DNA of 64,000 bases from Desulfosporosinus shakirovi (lineage in GTDB: Bacteria; Bacillota; Desulfitobacteriia; Desulfitobacteriales; Desulfitobacteriaceae): positions 124,001 to 188,000 of the forward strand of contig NZ_JAJDOO010000004.1 in assembly GCF_020595055.1 (NCBI RefSeq). The letters run 5' to 3'. How positions within the stretch are numbered: the first letter of the stretch is position 1; the number at the start of each line of letters is the position of its first letter. The translations under genes and the position numbers were made by a program. A model generated the notes under the pieces. It saw only the letters and a list, made by a program, of their open reading frames with translations, made no database searches and was not told where the DNA came from. Positions 54,683-63,864 of this stretch are shown in pieces.

Positions 54683-55288
54683 CTAAGTCGTCTCTTGATC
54701 AATATTTACGGCCAGCTTTCTCATTATACTGCGAGCTTGTCGGTACTTCTCGTAAACTTTATTTGAAGGCAGTTCATCTCCATAAATCCGCCAACCTTGT
54801 GTTCTTTTATAGGGAAGGGGCAGAAGTCCCATGAAACCCAAGACATCCTTCAAGGGATATCCTAAAAAAACTCCGACCTCATGAGGGAATTTAAGCGATA
54901 TTATCCTGTGTTTGAGAAGACTCAGATAGGCCTCCAGCGAGTATTGCTTGGGATAGTTTAAAGTCCTTAAAAATTCTTGAACAGGTTTTTGTCGCAATAC
55001 GAAGTCTAACTTCTCTCTTTGATAAAAAATCACTTGCAGCCGCCCGTTTAGTTCTCGAATTTCCTTGATCTGCAGACCTTTTTGTTGAGTAAATAACGCT
55101 ACAAATTCAATCCATTCTGCTTCATTCTCTACTGACACGTTTAGGAGCACAGATGGTTTTATGCCTAAGACCAGAGATGCAAGGCTCTCGACTAAAAAGA
55201 GACTTTTCTCATGAAAGGTTTTGTCTTTCGCCCAAGCTACGAGTTTCCCCAAATGCATAGTATTGAGATGATCCAACTGTTCTTGCAC
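54683..55288 (-). CDS. DUF3793 family protein
   Basis: A 201-residue protein with the DUF3793 segments SLVLGIKPSVLLN, FPHEVGVFLGYPLKDVLGFMG and YKRTQGWRIYGD. Members are found in anaerobes, often with iron or metal genes, and have no established function. ATG 55288 is preceded by a weak site. It reads toward the Zn-ribbon gene 26 bases away. Confidence 0.85.
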   Translation of the reverse strand: MQEQLDHLNTMHLGKLVAWAKDKTFHEKSLFLVESLASLVLGIKPSVLLNVSVENEAEWIEFVALFTQQKGLQIKEIRELNGRLQVIFYQREKLDFVLRQKPVQEFLRTLNYPKQYSLEAYLSLLKHRIISLKFPHEVGVFLGYPLKDVLGFMGLLPLPYKRTQGWRIYGDELPSNKVYEKYRQARSIMRKLAVNIDQETT

Positions 55289-55665
55289 GTTTAACTCCTT
55301 TGTGTTAATTTAGTCGTTATACTCTATATATTCTACGGTCAAACACTATTTATTCCTCCATATTTGATTTGTGGCATCGTTAATAGTTAAACGGTAAAAG
55401 TCATTGCTGGGGATTAACTGTATACAGAAATGGTTTTTGATCTATGGGAACCTTTATAAAGGGATTTTAAACAACAAACGCGAAATTAGAATTATTCGCC
55501 ATAAATTCCGGCTCTTATGATTATTCCTCGCAAAGATGTAGGATACTAAAACCTAGGAAGTTGGTGCAAGTTTCTTTGGAAGATAAGGCTAAGGGCAATT
55601 AAAACTTCAGTAAACATTTGCATCAAGTTATTAACAATTAAATAAACTTTAAAGGGGCGCTATTC
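55289..55665. other. Divergent spacer DUF3793 / ABC exporter
   Basis: AT-rich; an AATTAGAATTATTCG...-type imperfect hairpin near 55483-55500 is the only structure seen. No ORF, promoter pair or RNA could be named. Confidence 0.3.
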
Positions 55666-56439
55666 TTGGAACGTATCTTAATCAAGACCCATCAATTGAC
55701 TAAACGGTATGGTCCCGTTTCGGTAGTCAAAGGTCTTAACCTAGAGGTTAAGGGCGGAGAAATATTCGGGTTCCTGGGACCGAACGGTGCGGGTAAAACT
55801 ACCACCATTAAAATGTTAACCGGCCTGCTCGATCCCAGTGAAGGAGAGGCTTTTATTTGTGACTATGATATTAGCAAACAGCCTACTAAAGCTAAGGCGC
55901 TGATGGCCTATGTGCCTGATCAGCCTAAATTATACGGTAAGCTGTCAGCACGGGAATTTTTATATCTTATTTCTGCTCTATATCGGGTTCCTAAAGATGT
56001 CATGAAGGAAAGGGCGGAACAACTTCTGGGCATGTTTGGACTTAGAGATCGAGCTGATGAATTATTAGAAGGATATTCCCACGGTATGCGTCAAAAGGTA
56101 GTGTTAGCATCAGCACTCATCCATCAGCCCAAAGTAATCCTTCTGGATGAGCCGACTGTCGGACTAGACCCTGCAAGTGCCCGCTTGTTGAAGGATGTCT
56201 TACAGGAGCTGGCGCGGCAGGGGGCAGCAGTTTTTGTTTCTACTCATATTCTTGAAATTGCTGAGAGAATGTGCCATCGTGTGGCAATTCTTAAGGACGG
56301 TCAGCTGATTGCTCAGGGGAGTCCCGAGGAACTTCGCCAGAAGGTTGGGCATGGTGGGGAAAGCTTGGAAGATATCTTCCTGGAGCTAACTGGAGGGAAT
56401 GAAAATGCTGATTTAATTAAGAGTCTGGAGGAGGGATAA
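55666..56439 (+). CDS. ABC transporter ATP-binding protein
   Basis: A 257-residue ATPase from TTG 55666 behind AAAGGGG. Walker A GPNGAGKTT, signature YSHGMRQK, Walker B VILLDEPTVGLDP and the His switch STHILE are present. It belongs to the ABC-2 export class. The permease gene follows 4 bases after the stop, so the two form one unit. The substrate is unknown. Confidence 0.93.
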   Translation: MERILIKTHQLTKRYGPVSVVKGLNLEVKGGEIFGFLGPNGAGKTTTIKMLTGLLDPSEGEAFICDYDISKQPTKAKALMAYVPDQPKLYGKLSAREFLYLISALYRVPKDVMKERAEQLLGMFGLRDRADELLEGYSHGMRQKVVLASALIHQPKVILLDEPTVGLDPASARLLKDVLQELARQGAAVFVSTHILEIAERMCHRVAILKDGQLIAQGSPEELRQKVGHGGESLEDIFLELTGGNENADLIKSLEEG

Positions 56440-56443
56440 AATC

Positions 56444-58315
56444 ATGAAAATATTATTGCCTCCTCCCTTAAGTGATCCGCCACAAAGTCATTCTTTTGTA
56501 CAAGACTTTATGTTGCTGCTTAAAAACCAAATGCGCGTGAGCTGGAATAAGATGCGTCATAGGCCAGTGGGCACACTGATTGGGATGGCTGTCCTTTTGC
56601 TTGGATTGCTCGCCATCCTAGGTTCTTTGGGTTATTTTGCCTATGGAGCCTTAAAGACAATGCCCCCTCAAACAGCCAAAGGGTTTCTCTCGTTGTTATT
56701 TATGGTTGGATTAGTCAGCCAAATTTTCTTTGGAATTACAGCCGCATTTGCTGCCCTTTACATGTCCGATGATTTAGAACTCCTATTCATGGCACCAATC
56801 CCCATCAAGGTAGTTTTCGCTGTAAAGTCCCTGGCAGTTATCGGAAGTAACTTATTGACAGCAATATTGTTTGCTTTCTTACCGGGAGTTTTTTATGGCT
56901 TACTCTTTCAAGCCGGGGCCTCCTTTTACATCCTGGTTTTCTTGGTGGGTATTGGGTTGTGGGCAATGGGTACAGCAATAGCTGAACTAATCAATCTGAT
57001 AATCATGCGCATTGTACCCCCGCATCGAAGTAAAGAGGCCGTAGGCTTTATTGGAGCTTTGGCAGGGATTTTAATTGCCCTTGTATTTCAAATTCCTAAT
57101 CTGTTGTTAAACAACCAGAGTGAGATCAACATAGGTTCTTGGATAGCCGGGCAGGAGCAAATGCTTAGCGCAATGGACTTTTTCCCTTGGGGCTGGGGTT
57201 CGCTTGCTTTAGTTGCAGGAATTTCGGGAAGCTTCCTTGTCGGACTGGGATGGAGCTTGTTGATACTCTTAGCGGGTGCATTTCTTTTTATGATGGCATT
57301 CAATCTTGTTGAGCGGGGATTTCGCAGAGGATTCATTTCGCTTAGCCAAGGAGAAGGCGGCAGGCGTCGTAAAAAACGAATTGTCCCAGCGAGTGGGGAA
57401 GAGCATCATCAACAGGAGCTGACTTCCTATTTAGCGTTTAAAGAAGAAGTTAGCGGTACTGCCTCTCCCTGGTTAGGAATGTGGGCGGTAGCCAAGAAAG
57501 ATTTGCTTTCCATGAAACGTGACACTCGGGAATGGTTCGGTTATTTGGTTCCCTTGATCATCATGCTTTTCTTTGTCGCTCAATTTCTATTTTTCAAAGC
57601 AGAATCCAGCAGAGCCTCCTTAATATTAGTTTTAATTATGTACACTATTATGTTCAGCGGTAATTTGGCTTTACAATCTTTTGGCAGGGAGGGCGAATCC
57701 GACTGGCTTCTGAATAGTGTTCCACTTGCAGGATGGCCGGTGGTATGGGGGAAATTAGTGGCTGCTATTCTACCAACCTTGTTGTTGATGGAAGCCTTGT
57801 TAGTCGGCACTGCTTTAGCAATAGGTGTCTCCACAACATTAACCTTGGCACTGGCATTTGGAGCTGTGTTCCTTTCCTTGGGGTCAAGTGCCATCGGGCT
57901 CTTTTATTCCATTAATAACTGCCGCTATAATCCAGACTCTCCGCAACAGCGTATTTCCCCTGGGGCGACTTTGTTTATGTATCTGATTAACTTATTCTTT
58001 ACACTCTTATTGGCATTAGGGTTAACGTATATTTTTCTGCCTGATGAGTTAGTCGCAATTCTTCGGGATCTGCCGCCCGTAACCTTTGAAGGCGGTTTTT
58101 TGTCAGGAATAATTTATGCGTTATATCTCTTGAGCCGGCCGTTACTGTGGTCGACAACTTTGAGGATTTTGCTGGGAATTATCGTAACGGGTGGAGTATG
58201 GGCCTTGATGTTTTTTGGATTCATGGCGGCTACAGTTCGCCAGAGCAGGAAAGGTTTTCGGGTTGAACTCGTCACAGGCGGAAAGAAAAAGTTAGGTAAA
58301 AAACGTTGGTCTTGA
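56444..58315 (+). CDS. Large ABC exporter permease
   Basis: A 623-residue protein with about 12 hydrophobic segments in two halves separated by a charged loop (around residue 300, RRRKKR). The pattern fits the putative ABC-exporter permeases of about 550-620 residues that pair with a single ATPase. It is encoded next to its ATPase. A gene for a substrate is not evident. Confidence 0.85.
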   Translation: MKILLPPPLSDPPQSHSFVQDFMLLLKNQMRVSWNKMRHRPVGTLIGMAVLLLGLLAILGSLGYFAYGALKTMPPQTAKGFLSLLFMVGLVSQIFFGITAAFAALYMSDDLELLFMAPIPIKVVFAVKSLAVIGSNLLTAILFAFLPGVFYGLLFQAGASFYILVFLVGIGLWAMGTAIAELINLIIMRIVPPHRSKEAVGFIGALAGILIALVFQIPNLLLNNQSEINIGSWIAGQEQMLSAMDFFPWGWGSLALVAGISGSFLVGLGWSLLILLAGAFLFMMAFNLVERGFRRGFISLSQGEGGRRRKKRIVPASGEEHHQQELTSYLAFKEEVSGTASPWLGMWAVAKKDLLSMKRDTREWFGYLVPLIIMLFFVAQFLFFKAESSRASLILVLIMYTIMFSGNLALQSFGREGESDWLLNSVPLAGWPVVWGKLVAAILPTLLLMEALLVGTALAIGVSTTLTLALAFGAVFLSLGSSAIGLFYSINNCRYNPDSPQQRISPGATLFMYLINLFFTLLLALGLTYIFLPDELVAILRDLPPVTFEGGFLSGIIYALYLLSRPLLWSTTLRILLGIIVTGGVWALMFFGFMAATVRQSRKGFRVELVTGGKKKLGKKRWS

Positions 58316-58379
58316 AAAAAGCCTTGATCATACAAAATCATGTAGTGGCACCTTTTTCTATCACAAGAGAAGGGGGCTC

Positions 58380-58407
58380 TTGAAAGTTGATTAATATTGG
58401 ATATAAT
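58380..58407 (+). promoter_or_regulatory. Sigma-A promoter before yjfB
   Basis: TTGAAA (58380-58385), 16 bases, TATAAT (58402-58407), 46 bases before the start. Confidence 0.65.
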
Positions 58408-58452
58408 TAAAAAGGAGCGTCGTCTGAATGACGCACTGCCGAGGAGGGATCA

Positions 58453-58653
58453 ATGTTGGACATTGCAGCCATGTCAACAGTGCTTAATCAAAACAAAGTT
58501 CATGAACAGGCGAGTCTAGCCGTTATGAAAATGGCAATGGATGTTGCCGTAAATCAAAGTGATTTACTGATGTCTCTCGAAGGTGTGAATGCTAAGGCCA
58601 TGGAAACGTCTGTCCAGCCTTTCCTAGGAGCTAATTTAGATATACAAGCCTAA
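58453..58653 (+). CDS. yjfB: YjfB-family putative motility protein
   Basis: A 66-residue protein behind GAGGAGGG. The pattern MSTVLNQNKVHEQASLAVMKMAMD is that of YjfB (PF14070), which in Bacillus is linked to the motility regulon. It is helical with Met-rich faces. No flagellar genes are in the window. A short inverted repeat (CGTC...GACG) lies in its leader. Confidence 0.85.
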   Translation: MLDIAAMSTVLNQNKVHEQASLAVMKMAMDVAVNQSDLLMSLEGVNAKAMETSVQPFLGANLDIQA

Positions 58654-58673
58654 AGTATAAGGGAAGGGAACGA

Positions 58674-58720
58674 GGGACAGGTAGGCTGTTTTAGATAAAT
58701 TGAAACAGCCTACCTGCCCC
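58674..58720. repeat. REP-like hairpin
   Basis: Arms 58674-58691 (GGGACAGGTAGGCTGTTT) and 58703-58720 pair with one A-C mismatch; TTTTCT follows. It shares GGGACAGGTA and the TGTTT arm end with the hairpin at 3371. It may also end yjfB transcription. Confidence 0.75.
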
Positions 58721-58829
58721 TTTTCTATTTGGTTTCTTGTATATTTAAAATCAAAATCAAAATCAAAAACATAAAACTAACAAATTAGGATAATACTAAA
58801 CTTTGAAAATAAACTTGAGGAGGTTTCTA

Positions 58830-59120
58830 ATGATCAACAACACTGAGGGACAACAAGCTCAACAAAGTGCACAACAGTTCGAACAACAAGCTCAGCAGGC
58901 ACAACAAGGTGAACAAAAAGCTGAAAACTTTAATTCCTTAAATTCTGATCAAAGTACACAGCAAGGTCAATCGCAGCAATTCCAAAATATGCAACAGAGT
59001 CAATCACAACAATTACAGTCTGCACAACAGAAAAATCGAAATATGACTCAAGAAGAGATGAATCAGAAACAACAAGCATTTCAACAAAGTCAAAATCAAC
59101 AAGGTCAAAGCTTCCAATAA
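58830..59120 (+). CDS. Gln-rich low-complexity protein
   Basis: GAGGAGG fits ATG 58830 and gives 96 residues, 39 of them Gln, with Ser, Ala and Asn. There are no hydrophobic segments; the protein should be disordered or coiled-coil prone. The family was not recognised. Small Q-rich proteins occur in some spore-formers, but no spore motif was seen. A clean terminator follows. Confidence 0.7.
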   Translation: MINNTEGQQAQQSAQQFEQQAQQAQQGEQKAENFNSLNSDQSTQQGQSQQFQNMQQSQSQQLQSAQQKNRNMTQEEMNQKQQAFQQSQNQQGQSFQ

Positions 59121-59124
59121 TTTT

Positions 59125-59150
59125 AAAAGTCCGCCTAGTGCGGACTTTTT
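59125..59150 (+). terminator. Terminator of the Gln-rich gene
   Basis: AAAAGTCCGC-CTAGT-GCGGACTTTTT, stem of 10 bp followed by T. Confidence 0.9.
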
Positions 59151-59345
59151 GTTAGTCATTTAAGCACTCAAAGACTATAATTTTATAAGTTAATTACATA
59201 TAAGCTCTAAGCCTCAAAAATTGGATATTTTATGGTCATGATTTCGGCTGGATTGAGGGACAAATCCTTTGACTTACACTACTTAATGTAATTAACTTGT
59301 GTTATCTTTATAACATATAAAAATGACAATAGATTGATGAGGTAG

Positions 59346-60296
59346 ATGAGTTTGATGGCAATTATGCTTGGTATTTTGGCATCGTTTTTTTTTGCAGTGA
59401 CATTTGTCTTTAACCGTGCTATGGATTTGTCAGGTGGAAGTTGGATTTGGAGCGCAGTTCTAAGATATGCATTTATGCTACCGCCCCTTCTTGTCCTTGT
59501 TTTGGCAAGGAGAAATCTAAAACCGCTCTTATTAGATATGGGCCAGAGACCTATGATTTGGCTTTTATGGAGCACGATTGGCTTCGGGATTTTTTATGCA
59601 CCTCTTTGCTTGGCAGCTGATTATGGACCAGCCTGGTTAGTGGCAAGCATGTGGCAGATTACCATCGTAGCTGGTTCTTTACTTGTTCCGTTTTTTCATA
59701 CTGCAATTCAAACAGAAACGGGGTTAAAGAAAGTCCGCTCTTCTATACCTGTGAAAGGCCTTGCCATTTCATTAATCATTCTATTGGGCATTGGTCTGAT
59801 GCAACTGCAACAGGCTCAGGTTCTTACGGCTAAAGAGATAATATTTGGAATTTTACCCGTTTTGGTTGCGGCATTTGCTTATCCTTTAGGTAATCGTAAG
59901 ATGATGGAGGAGTGTGCAGGACGATTTGACACCTATCAAAGAGTCCTTGGAATGACGCTTGCGAGTCTGCCTTTTTGGCTTATATTATCGATAATAGGGG
60001 TAGTGAAGGTCGGACTTCCGAGCGGCAATCAAACGATGCAATCGGTTATTGTCGCACTTTCATCCGGTGTTATCGCAACGATTCTTTTCTTTTCAGCAAC
60101 TGATATGACCAAGGGTGATGTCCACAAGCTTGCTGCAGTGGAAGCGACACAGTCTGGGGAAGTAATCTTTGCCCTTTTAGGTGAATTGGTAATTCTTCAG
60201 GGGCCGTTTCCGACAATGTGGTCGATGGCAGGAATGCTTCTTATCGTTCTGGGCATGATCTTACATAGTTTCTTCGGACAAAGGGAGAAAAGCTGA
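59346..60296 (+). CDS. DMT-type efflux transporter (multidrug resistance family)
   Basis: A 316-residue protein with ten hydrophobic segments in two related halves, typical of the drug/metabolite superfamily. The start FFFAVTFVFNRAMDLSGGSWIW and GPAWLVASMWQITIVAG fit the multidrug-resistance efflux (EmrE-like) family PF13536. ATG 59346 follows GATGAGG; ATG 59355 is also possible. The substrate is not known. Confidence 0.85.
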   Translation: MSLMAIMLGILASFFFAVTFVFNRAMDLSGGSWIWSAVLRYAFMLPPLLVLVLARRNLKPLLLDMGQRPMIWLLWSTIGFGIFYAPLCLAADYGPAWLVASMWQITIVAGSLLVPFFHTAIQTETGLKKVRSSIPVKGLAISLIILLGIGLMQLQQAQVLTAKEIIFGILPVLVAAFAYPLGNRKMMEECAGRFDTYQRVLGMTLASLPFWLILSIIGVVKVGLPSGNQTMQSVIVALSSGVIATILFFSATDMTKGDVHKLAAVEATQSGEVIFALLGELVILQGPFPTMWSMAGMLLIVLGMILHSFFGQREKS

Positions 60297-60354
60297 TTGC
60301 CCTTTACGAAAGTTTACAGCAGTGGAGAAAAGGACTCATTCGAAGCTCCTAATA

Positions 60355-60414
60355 AATACTTCAAGGGGAGCGTATTACAATGCCTGAGAGGCGCGATATT
60401 CCCTTGAATGTATT
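60355..60414. terminator. Long hairpin between convergent genes
   Basis: AATACTTCAAGGG (60355-60367) pairs with CCCTTGAATGTATT (60401-60414) with one bulge; inner GCCT/AGGC. It could terminate both genes. CTGAGA inside is TPP-riboswitch-like but the rest does not fit. Confidence 0.55.
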
Positions 60415-60847
60415 AGCTTGTCAACGTCATATTTCTATTTCGATAATATGCAAGTACAAGTCCGAAGGAAGAAGCAGAGATAAAATGAGATATGCCAGCA
60501 AATAAAGCACGGTTTTCTAAATGGGGTAACTTAAATCCAATCGCTGCTCCATATAAGAAAAACCATATAAATATGCTGAAAATCCACCCTTTAAATATGA
60601 GATGATTATTGTCTCGTATTAGAAAATAAAAGAGAATGCCAATAAATCCGGAAAAGAAGATTTGCGCTAATTGAGCAAAAATACCTTCACCAGTCCCTGA
60701 CGCTAATTTACCAAGTAAAACAATAGAAGCCCAATCAAATAATCTTTCGTTATGGAAGCCACTAAAATATATAAGCCAATCAATAATATTCATCACAATT
60801 GCACCAAATACTCCTCCGATAAAACCTTGTACAACTCTATCTCTCAA
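60413..60847 (-). CDS. Four-helix membrane protein, YqhR-like
   Basis: A 144-residue protein with four hydrophobic segments. GFIGGVFGAIVMNIIDW at the start and the later HLENRALFAGISHFISAS fit small conserved Firmicute membrane proteins of the YqhR kind. GGAGGTATCCCATTTGAG precedes the start. The function is unknown. Confidence 0.65.
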   Translation of the reverse strand: MRDRVVQGFIGGVFGAIVMNIIDWLIYFSGFHNERLFDWASIVLLGKLASGTGEGIFAQLAQIFFSGFIGILFYFLIRDNNHLIFKGWIFSIFIWFFLYGAAIGFKLPHLENRALFAGISHFISASSFGLVLAYYRNRNMTLTS

Positions 60848-61145
60848 ATGGGATACCTCCTTAATGTGAGATATTATAGCCTGTATTTAAATTAATATTC
60901 AAAAGTAAGTAAATTATTAAATAACAGTTATACTCAGCACTTGGTTGAGGGGTTAATTCCTACTCTTTTCTAAATAAGAGTCTATAATAAAGGAATAATC
61001 CGTTAATCTTCGGTAAAAGTAAAGGTAACTGAAGTAAAGTTATAATTATCTTATTTGCTTCATAGCAAGATATTGGGCATTGAAACTACTCTCAATATAA
61101 GTTATTTATATCTTTAGTATAAACTATAGAACGGGGAGCGATTTC

Positions 61146-61577
61146 ATGTCACTAGGTAACGCTAAAAGAACCGCTAATAAAGAGAAACGAAGAGAACTCA
61201 GGGAACAATTATCTCCAGACAAGGAGGTTTCTAAAGACCGGAAGCTAGTAAAAGAAGAAGTCAATCGCAGACTTGTCTCTGGATTACAAACTATAAGTCT
61301 AGAATACGACTCTCTCTATAATTATGAGAAAGCAAGCCTAAACAAGGACTGTGAATTACTAAGTTTACTCTTTCACAGAATGTTTTTTTACAGGTTAAAT
61401 GAGAAGCTATCCGGACTAAACTGTGACCATACGCTGCGTTTGAGCAAACAAATCCTTACTCAAATGCAATTAAGCAGAGGAAAAATTAACGAAATCTTTG
61501 AGGTGTTTAAAAAAAATGATGGGAATTGTGATTGTGAGATTCTTTACAATATCGAGAGCCAATTGATAGGTAAATAG
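61146..61577 (+). CDS. Unknown helical protein
   Basis: A 143-residue protein, Lys/Arg/Glu-rich for the first 40 residues and helical throughout; two CDC-type Cys near the C-terminus (NCDCEIL). No domain was recognised and there is no membrane segment. It is preceded by GGGGAGCG and has a spacer of about 300 bases in front (60848-61145), in which an ACTCTT...AAGAGT hairpin near 60960 is seen. Confidence 0.65.
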   Translation: MSLGNAKRTANKEKRRELREQLSPDKEVSKDRKLVKEEVNRRLVSGLQTISLEYDSLYNYEKASLNKDCELLSLLFHRMFFYRLNEKLSGLNCDHTLRLSKQILTQMQLSRGKINEIFEVFKKNDGNCDCEILYNIESQLIGK

Positions 61578-61893
61578 CCTTCAATAAATAAGTAGGCTAA
61601 AACTGGTGTCGTAACAATAGGAACACTGAAAGAGTTAACTTTAAGTCAAGCCATGAGCTGTCTAAAGGACATATAAACGGTTGAACTAAAGAAGATGATT
61701 TCTGTATTAAACAGGAGTCATCCTTTTTTGATTCAATGGAATATCTGCAATAATTATATTAGCGATCTGGTGGCATATAGGCAGAAATCATACTGTGGAA
61801 AATTTTATAGCCAAATAATAAGGTTAAGAGGTAATTTTATTAAAATGTCGAATTATAGAATAATATGGAGATATACAAGAGAGAGGTTGATTT
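61578..61893 (+). other. Spacer before the PAS-PucR gene
   Basis: Holds the terminator at 61694 and an AT-rich leader of about 160 bases. A 68-codon frame (61695-61901) overlaps the terminator and the next start; it is unlikely to be real. Confidence 0.35.
61694..61729 (+). terminator. Terminator before the PAS-PucR gene
   Basis: GATGATTTCTGT (61694-61705) pairs with ACAGGAGTCATC (61711-61722; internal mismatches), followed by CTTTTTTG; ends the gene at 61146. Confidence 0.7.
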
Positions 61894-63864
61894 ATGTCTG
61901 AGAGAATTGAGCATTATAGCATGGATAAGTACCAAGAAATTTATTTCTTTAGTCCGACGGCTATGATTATTATAGATATAGACACAGGAGACATTGCAGA
62001 AGTGAACCAAACTGCCATTGATTATTATGGTTATTCCACTAATGAATTCCTGAGGTTGAAGATATTTGACATAGACACAGGGGAGCCGTCATTAATCTCT
62101 GAGTGGATGAAGGATATAAGCAGGCCTAAAACTTTGATTAGCAAACATAGACTCAAAAGCAGTGAAATTCGAGATGTAGAAATCTCTTCACGAATCATTA
62201 ATTTAAAAGAAAAAAAACATATTATTTTATCAATGGTAGATGTAACGGAAAGATTGCAGGTTGAAAAAGAACTGAGGGAGAATCGTGAGCGGTTAGAGCT
62301 GGTTCTCTCTAGTACAAAATCTGGGATTTGGGATTACAATATGATTAACGATTCTGCCTATATGGATAAACAATGGAAAGGGATTCTTGGTTATGAAGAA
62401 CATGAGCTAACTAGTGGTGCAAAAGAGTGGCAAAGTCGTTGGCATCCTGAAGATAACGAGAAACTTACTTTGGCAATACAACAAAGCAGGGATGGAAAGA
62501 CCGATCATTACGAAGTTGAGCATCGTATGCTCCACAAAGATGGCTCATACCGATGGGTCAATGCCATAGGGAAAATCATCCGCAATGAAAAAGGGCAACC
62601 AGTACGGGCAGTAGGAGTCATGACAGATATTACCAAAATGAAAGAAACAGAGAGTCGAATTTTAGAAAGCGAAAATAAGCTAAGGGACTTTGCTCAAGCT
62701 ATTCCTGATAACAGTGCCATCGTTGACGAAGATGGCTGCTATGTAGAGGTGTTTGGAAACAGTGGAGTACAAATGGAGTCCAGCGTAAAAATGCAGGGAA
62801 TGACATTTCATCAATTGTTTCCTCAAGATCTTGCAGATTTGATGCTGGAAGACGTCAGTAATGTCGTATCAACCGGCGAGAATAAAACGATGATTCGAGA
62901 AATGTATTTCGGGTCTGAGAAACGCTATATTGAGGGGCGTATAGGTCCGATGCAATACCGGATTAACGGGAAGAGGACTGTGGTTGTGGTCATATCTGAC
63001 ATCACGGGGCGTTTTGAAGTTGATCAAATGCTTAAATTCACATATGAATTGCAACGTAAAAGCGATTTTATAAATGATATTCTTAGTGGCATGATAATTG
63101 ACAATAAAAAAACACACATGATGGCCAAAGAAATTGGGATTACTTTAGATTCTCCGTTATACTGTTGCTTAATTCTGCTCCAAGGATCTGATGTGAAAAA
63201 TCGAAACAACCAAAATTCTAAACCCTCAAAGAGTCAAATGAATCAAATACTCTATCTTATAAGTACTCATTCAAGATATATTGTCTGGGATAATCGAGAT
63301 AAGATAGGGGTATTGTGTCAGGATGGAAATCCACAGGACTCTTGGGAAAATAGTATGAAAGCAGCGTCTGAACTTAAGGAAATTATTGGAAGATCAAAAT
63401 TGAATTTTAATATTATAATAGGAATAAGTGATATCCATTGTGGTACCAACAGTATAAAGGACAGTTATCAAGAAGCAAGCAACACTCTTATTTCAGCACA
63501 ATGTCAAGTGCAAGGTCAAGGGGGAATCTATTACCATAAGGATGTCGGGCTTTTTCAGATTCTTTCTTTGATTTACGGAAAAGACTATTCTTTAGAATTT
63601 GTTCGGAAAATGGTAGGCCCTCTAATTGAACATGACTCTGAAAAAGGATCAGACCTTTTAATTACTCTAGAAGAGATTCTGCAAAATAATAGTCTGAAAG
63701 ATGCTGCGAATAAGTTATTTATTCATTATAAGACGTTGTTTTTTCGCAAACAACGATTAGAAAAGATTCTAGGCGTGTCCCTTGATAACGTTGATATCAG
63801 GTTAGCACTTGCTATTGCCATCAAATTACACAAATTGATGATTAGTAATCCAACCCCTAGATAA
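61894..63864 (+). CDS. PAS-domain sensor with PucR-type HTH output
   Basis: A 656-residue soluble protein. PAS domains lie at about 15-125 (FSPTAMIIIDIDTG...VNQTAIDYYGYS, a TDITER-like end VDVTERL), 125-250 (WHPEDNEK, MTDITKM) and 255-370 (IVDEDGCYVEVFG, ISDITGR). The C-terminal 200 residues have the CdaR/PucR layout and end in NNSLKDAANKLFIHYKTLFFRKQRLEKIL, the PucR HTH. There is no kinase, so it is a one-component regulator. PAS may bind a small ligand or heme. Target genes lie probably beyond the right edge. Confidence 0.88.
   Translation: MSERIEHYSMDKYQEIYFFSPTAMIIIDIDTGDIAEVNQTAIDYYGYSTNEFLRLKIFDIDTGEPSLISEWMKDISRPKTLISKHRLKSSEIRDVEISSRIINLKEKKHIILSMVDVTERLQVEKELRENRERLELVLSSTKSGIWDYNMINDSAYMDKQWKGILGYEEHELTSGAKEWQSRWHPEDNEKLTLAIQQSRDGKTDHYEVEHRMLHKDGSYRWVNAIGKIIRNEKGQPVRAVGVMTDITKMKETESRILESENKLRDFAQAIPDNSAIVDEDGCYVEVFGNSGVQMESSVKMQGMTFHQLFPQDLADLMLEDVSNVVSTGENKTMIREMYFGSEKRYIEGRIGPMQYRINGKRTVVVVISDITGRFEVDQMLKFTYELQRKSDFINDILSGMIIDNKKTHMMAKEIGITLDSPLYCCLILLQGSDVKNRNNQNSKPSKSQMNQILYLISTHSRYIVWDNRDKIGVLCQDGNPQDSWENSMKAASELKEIIGRSKLNFNIIIGISDIHCGTNSIKDSYQEASNTLISAQCQVQGQGGIYYHKDVGLFQILSLIYGKDYSLEFVRKMVGPLIEHDSEKGSDLLITLEEILQNNSLKDAANKLFIHYKTLFFRKQRLEKILGVSLDNVDIRLALAIAIKLHKLMISNPTPR

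Noticed and set aside
60355-60414. TPP-riboswitch-like CTGAGA in a hairpin
   Set aside because: The other TPP helices and the second conserved loop are absent and no thiamine gene follows; it is better explained as a terminator between convergent genes.
61695-61901. 68-codon ORF before the PAS-PucR gene
   Set aside because: It starts in a terminator hairpin and overlaps the next start codon; its composition is not protein-like.
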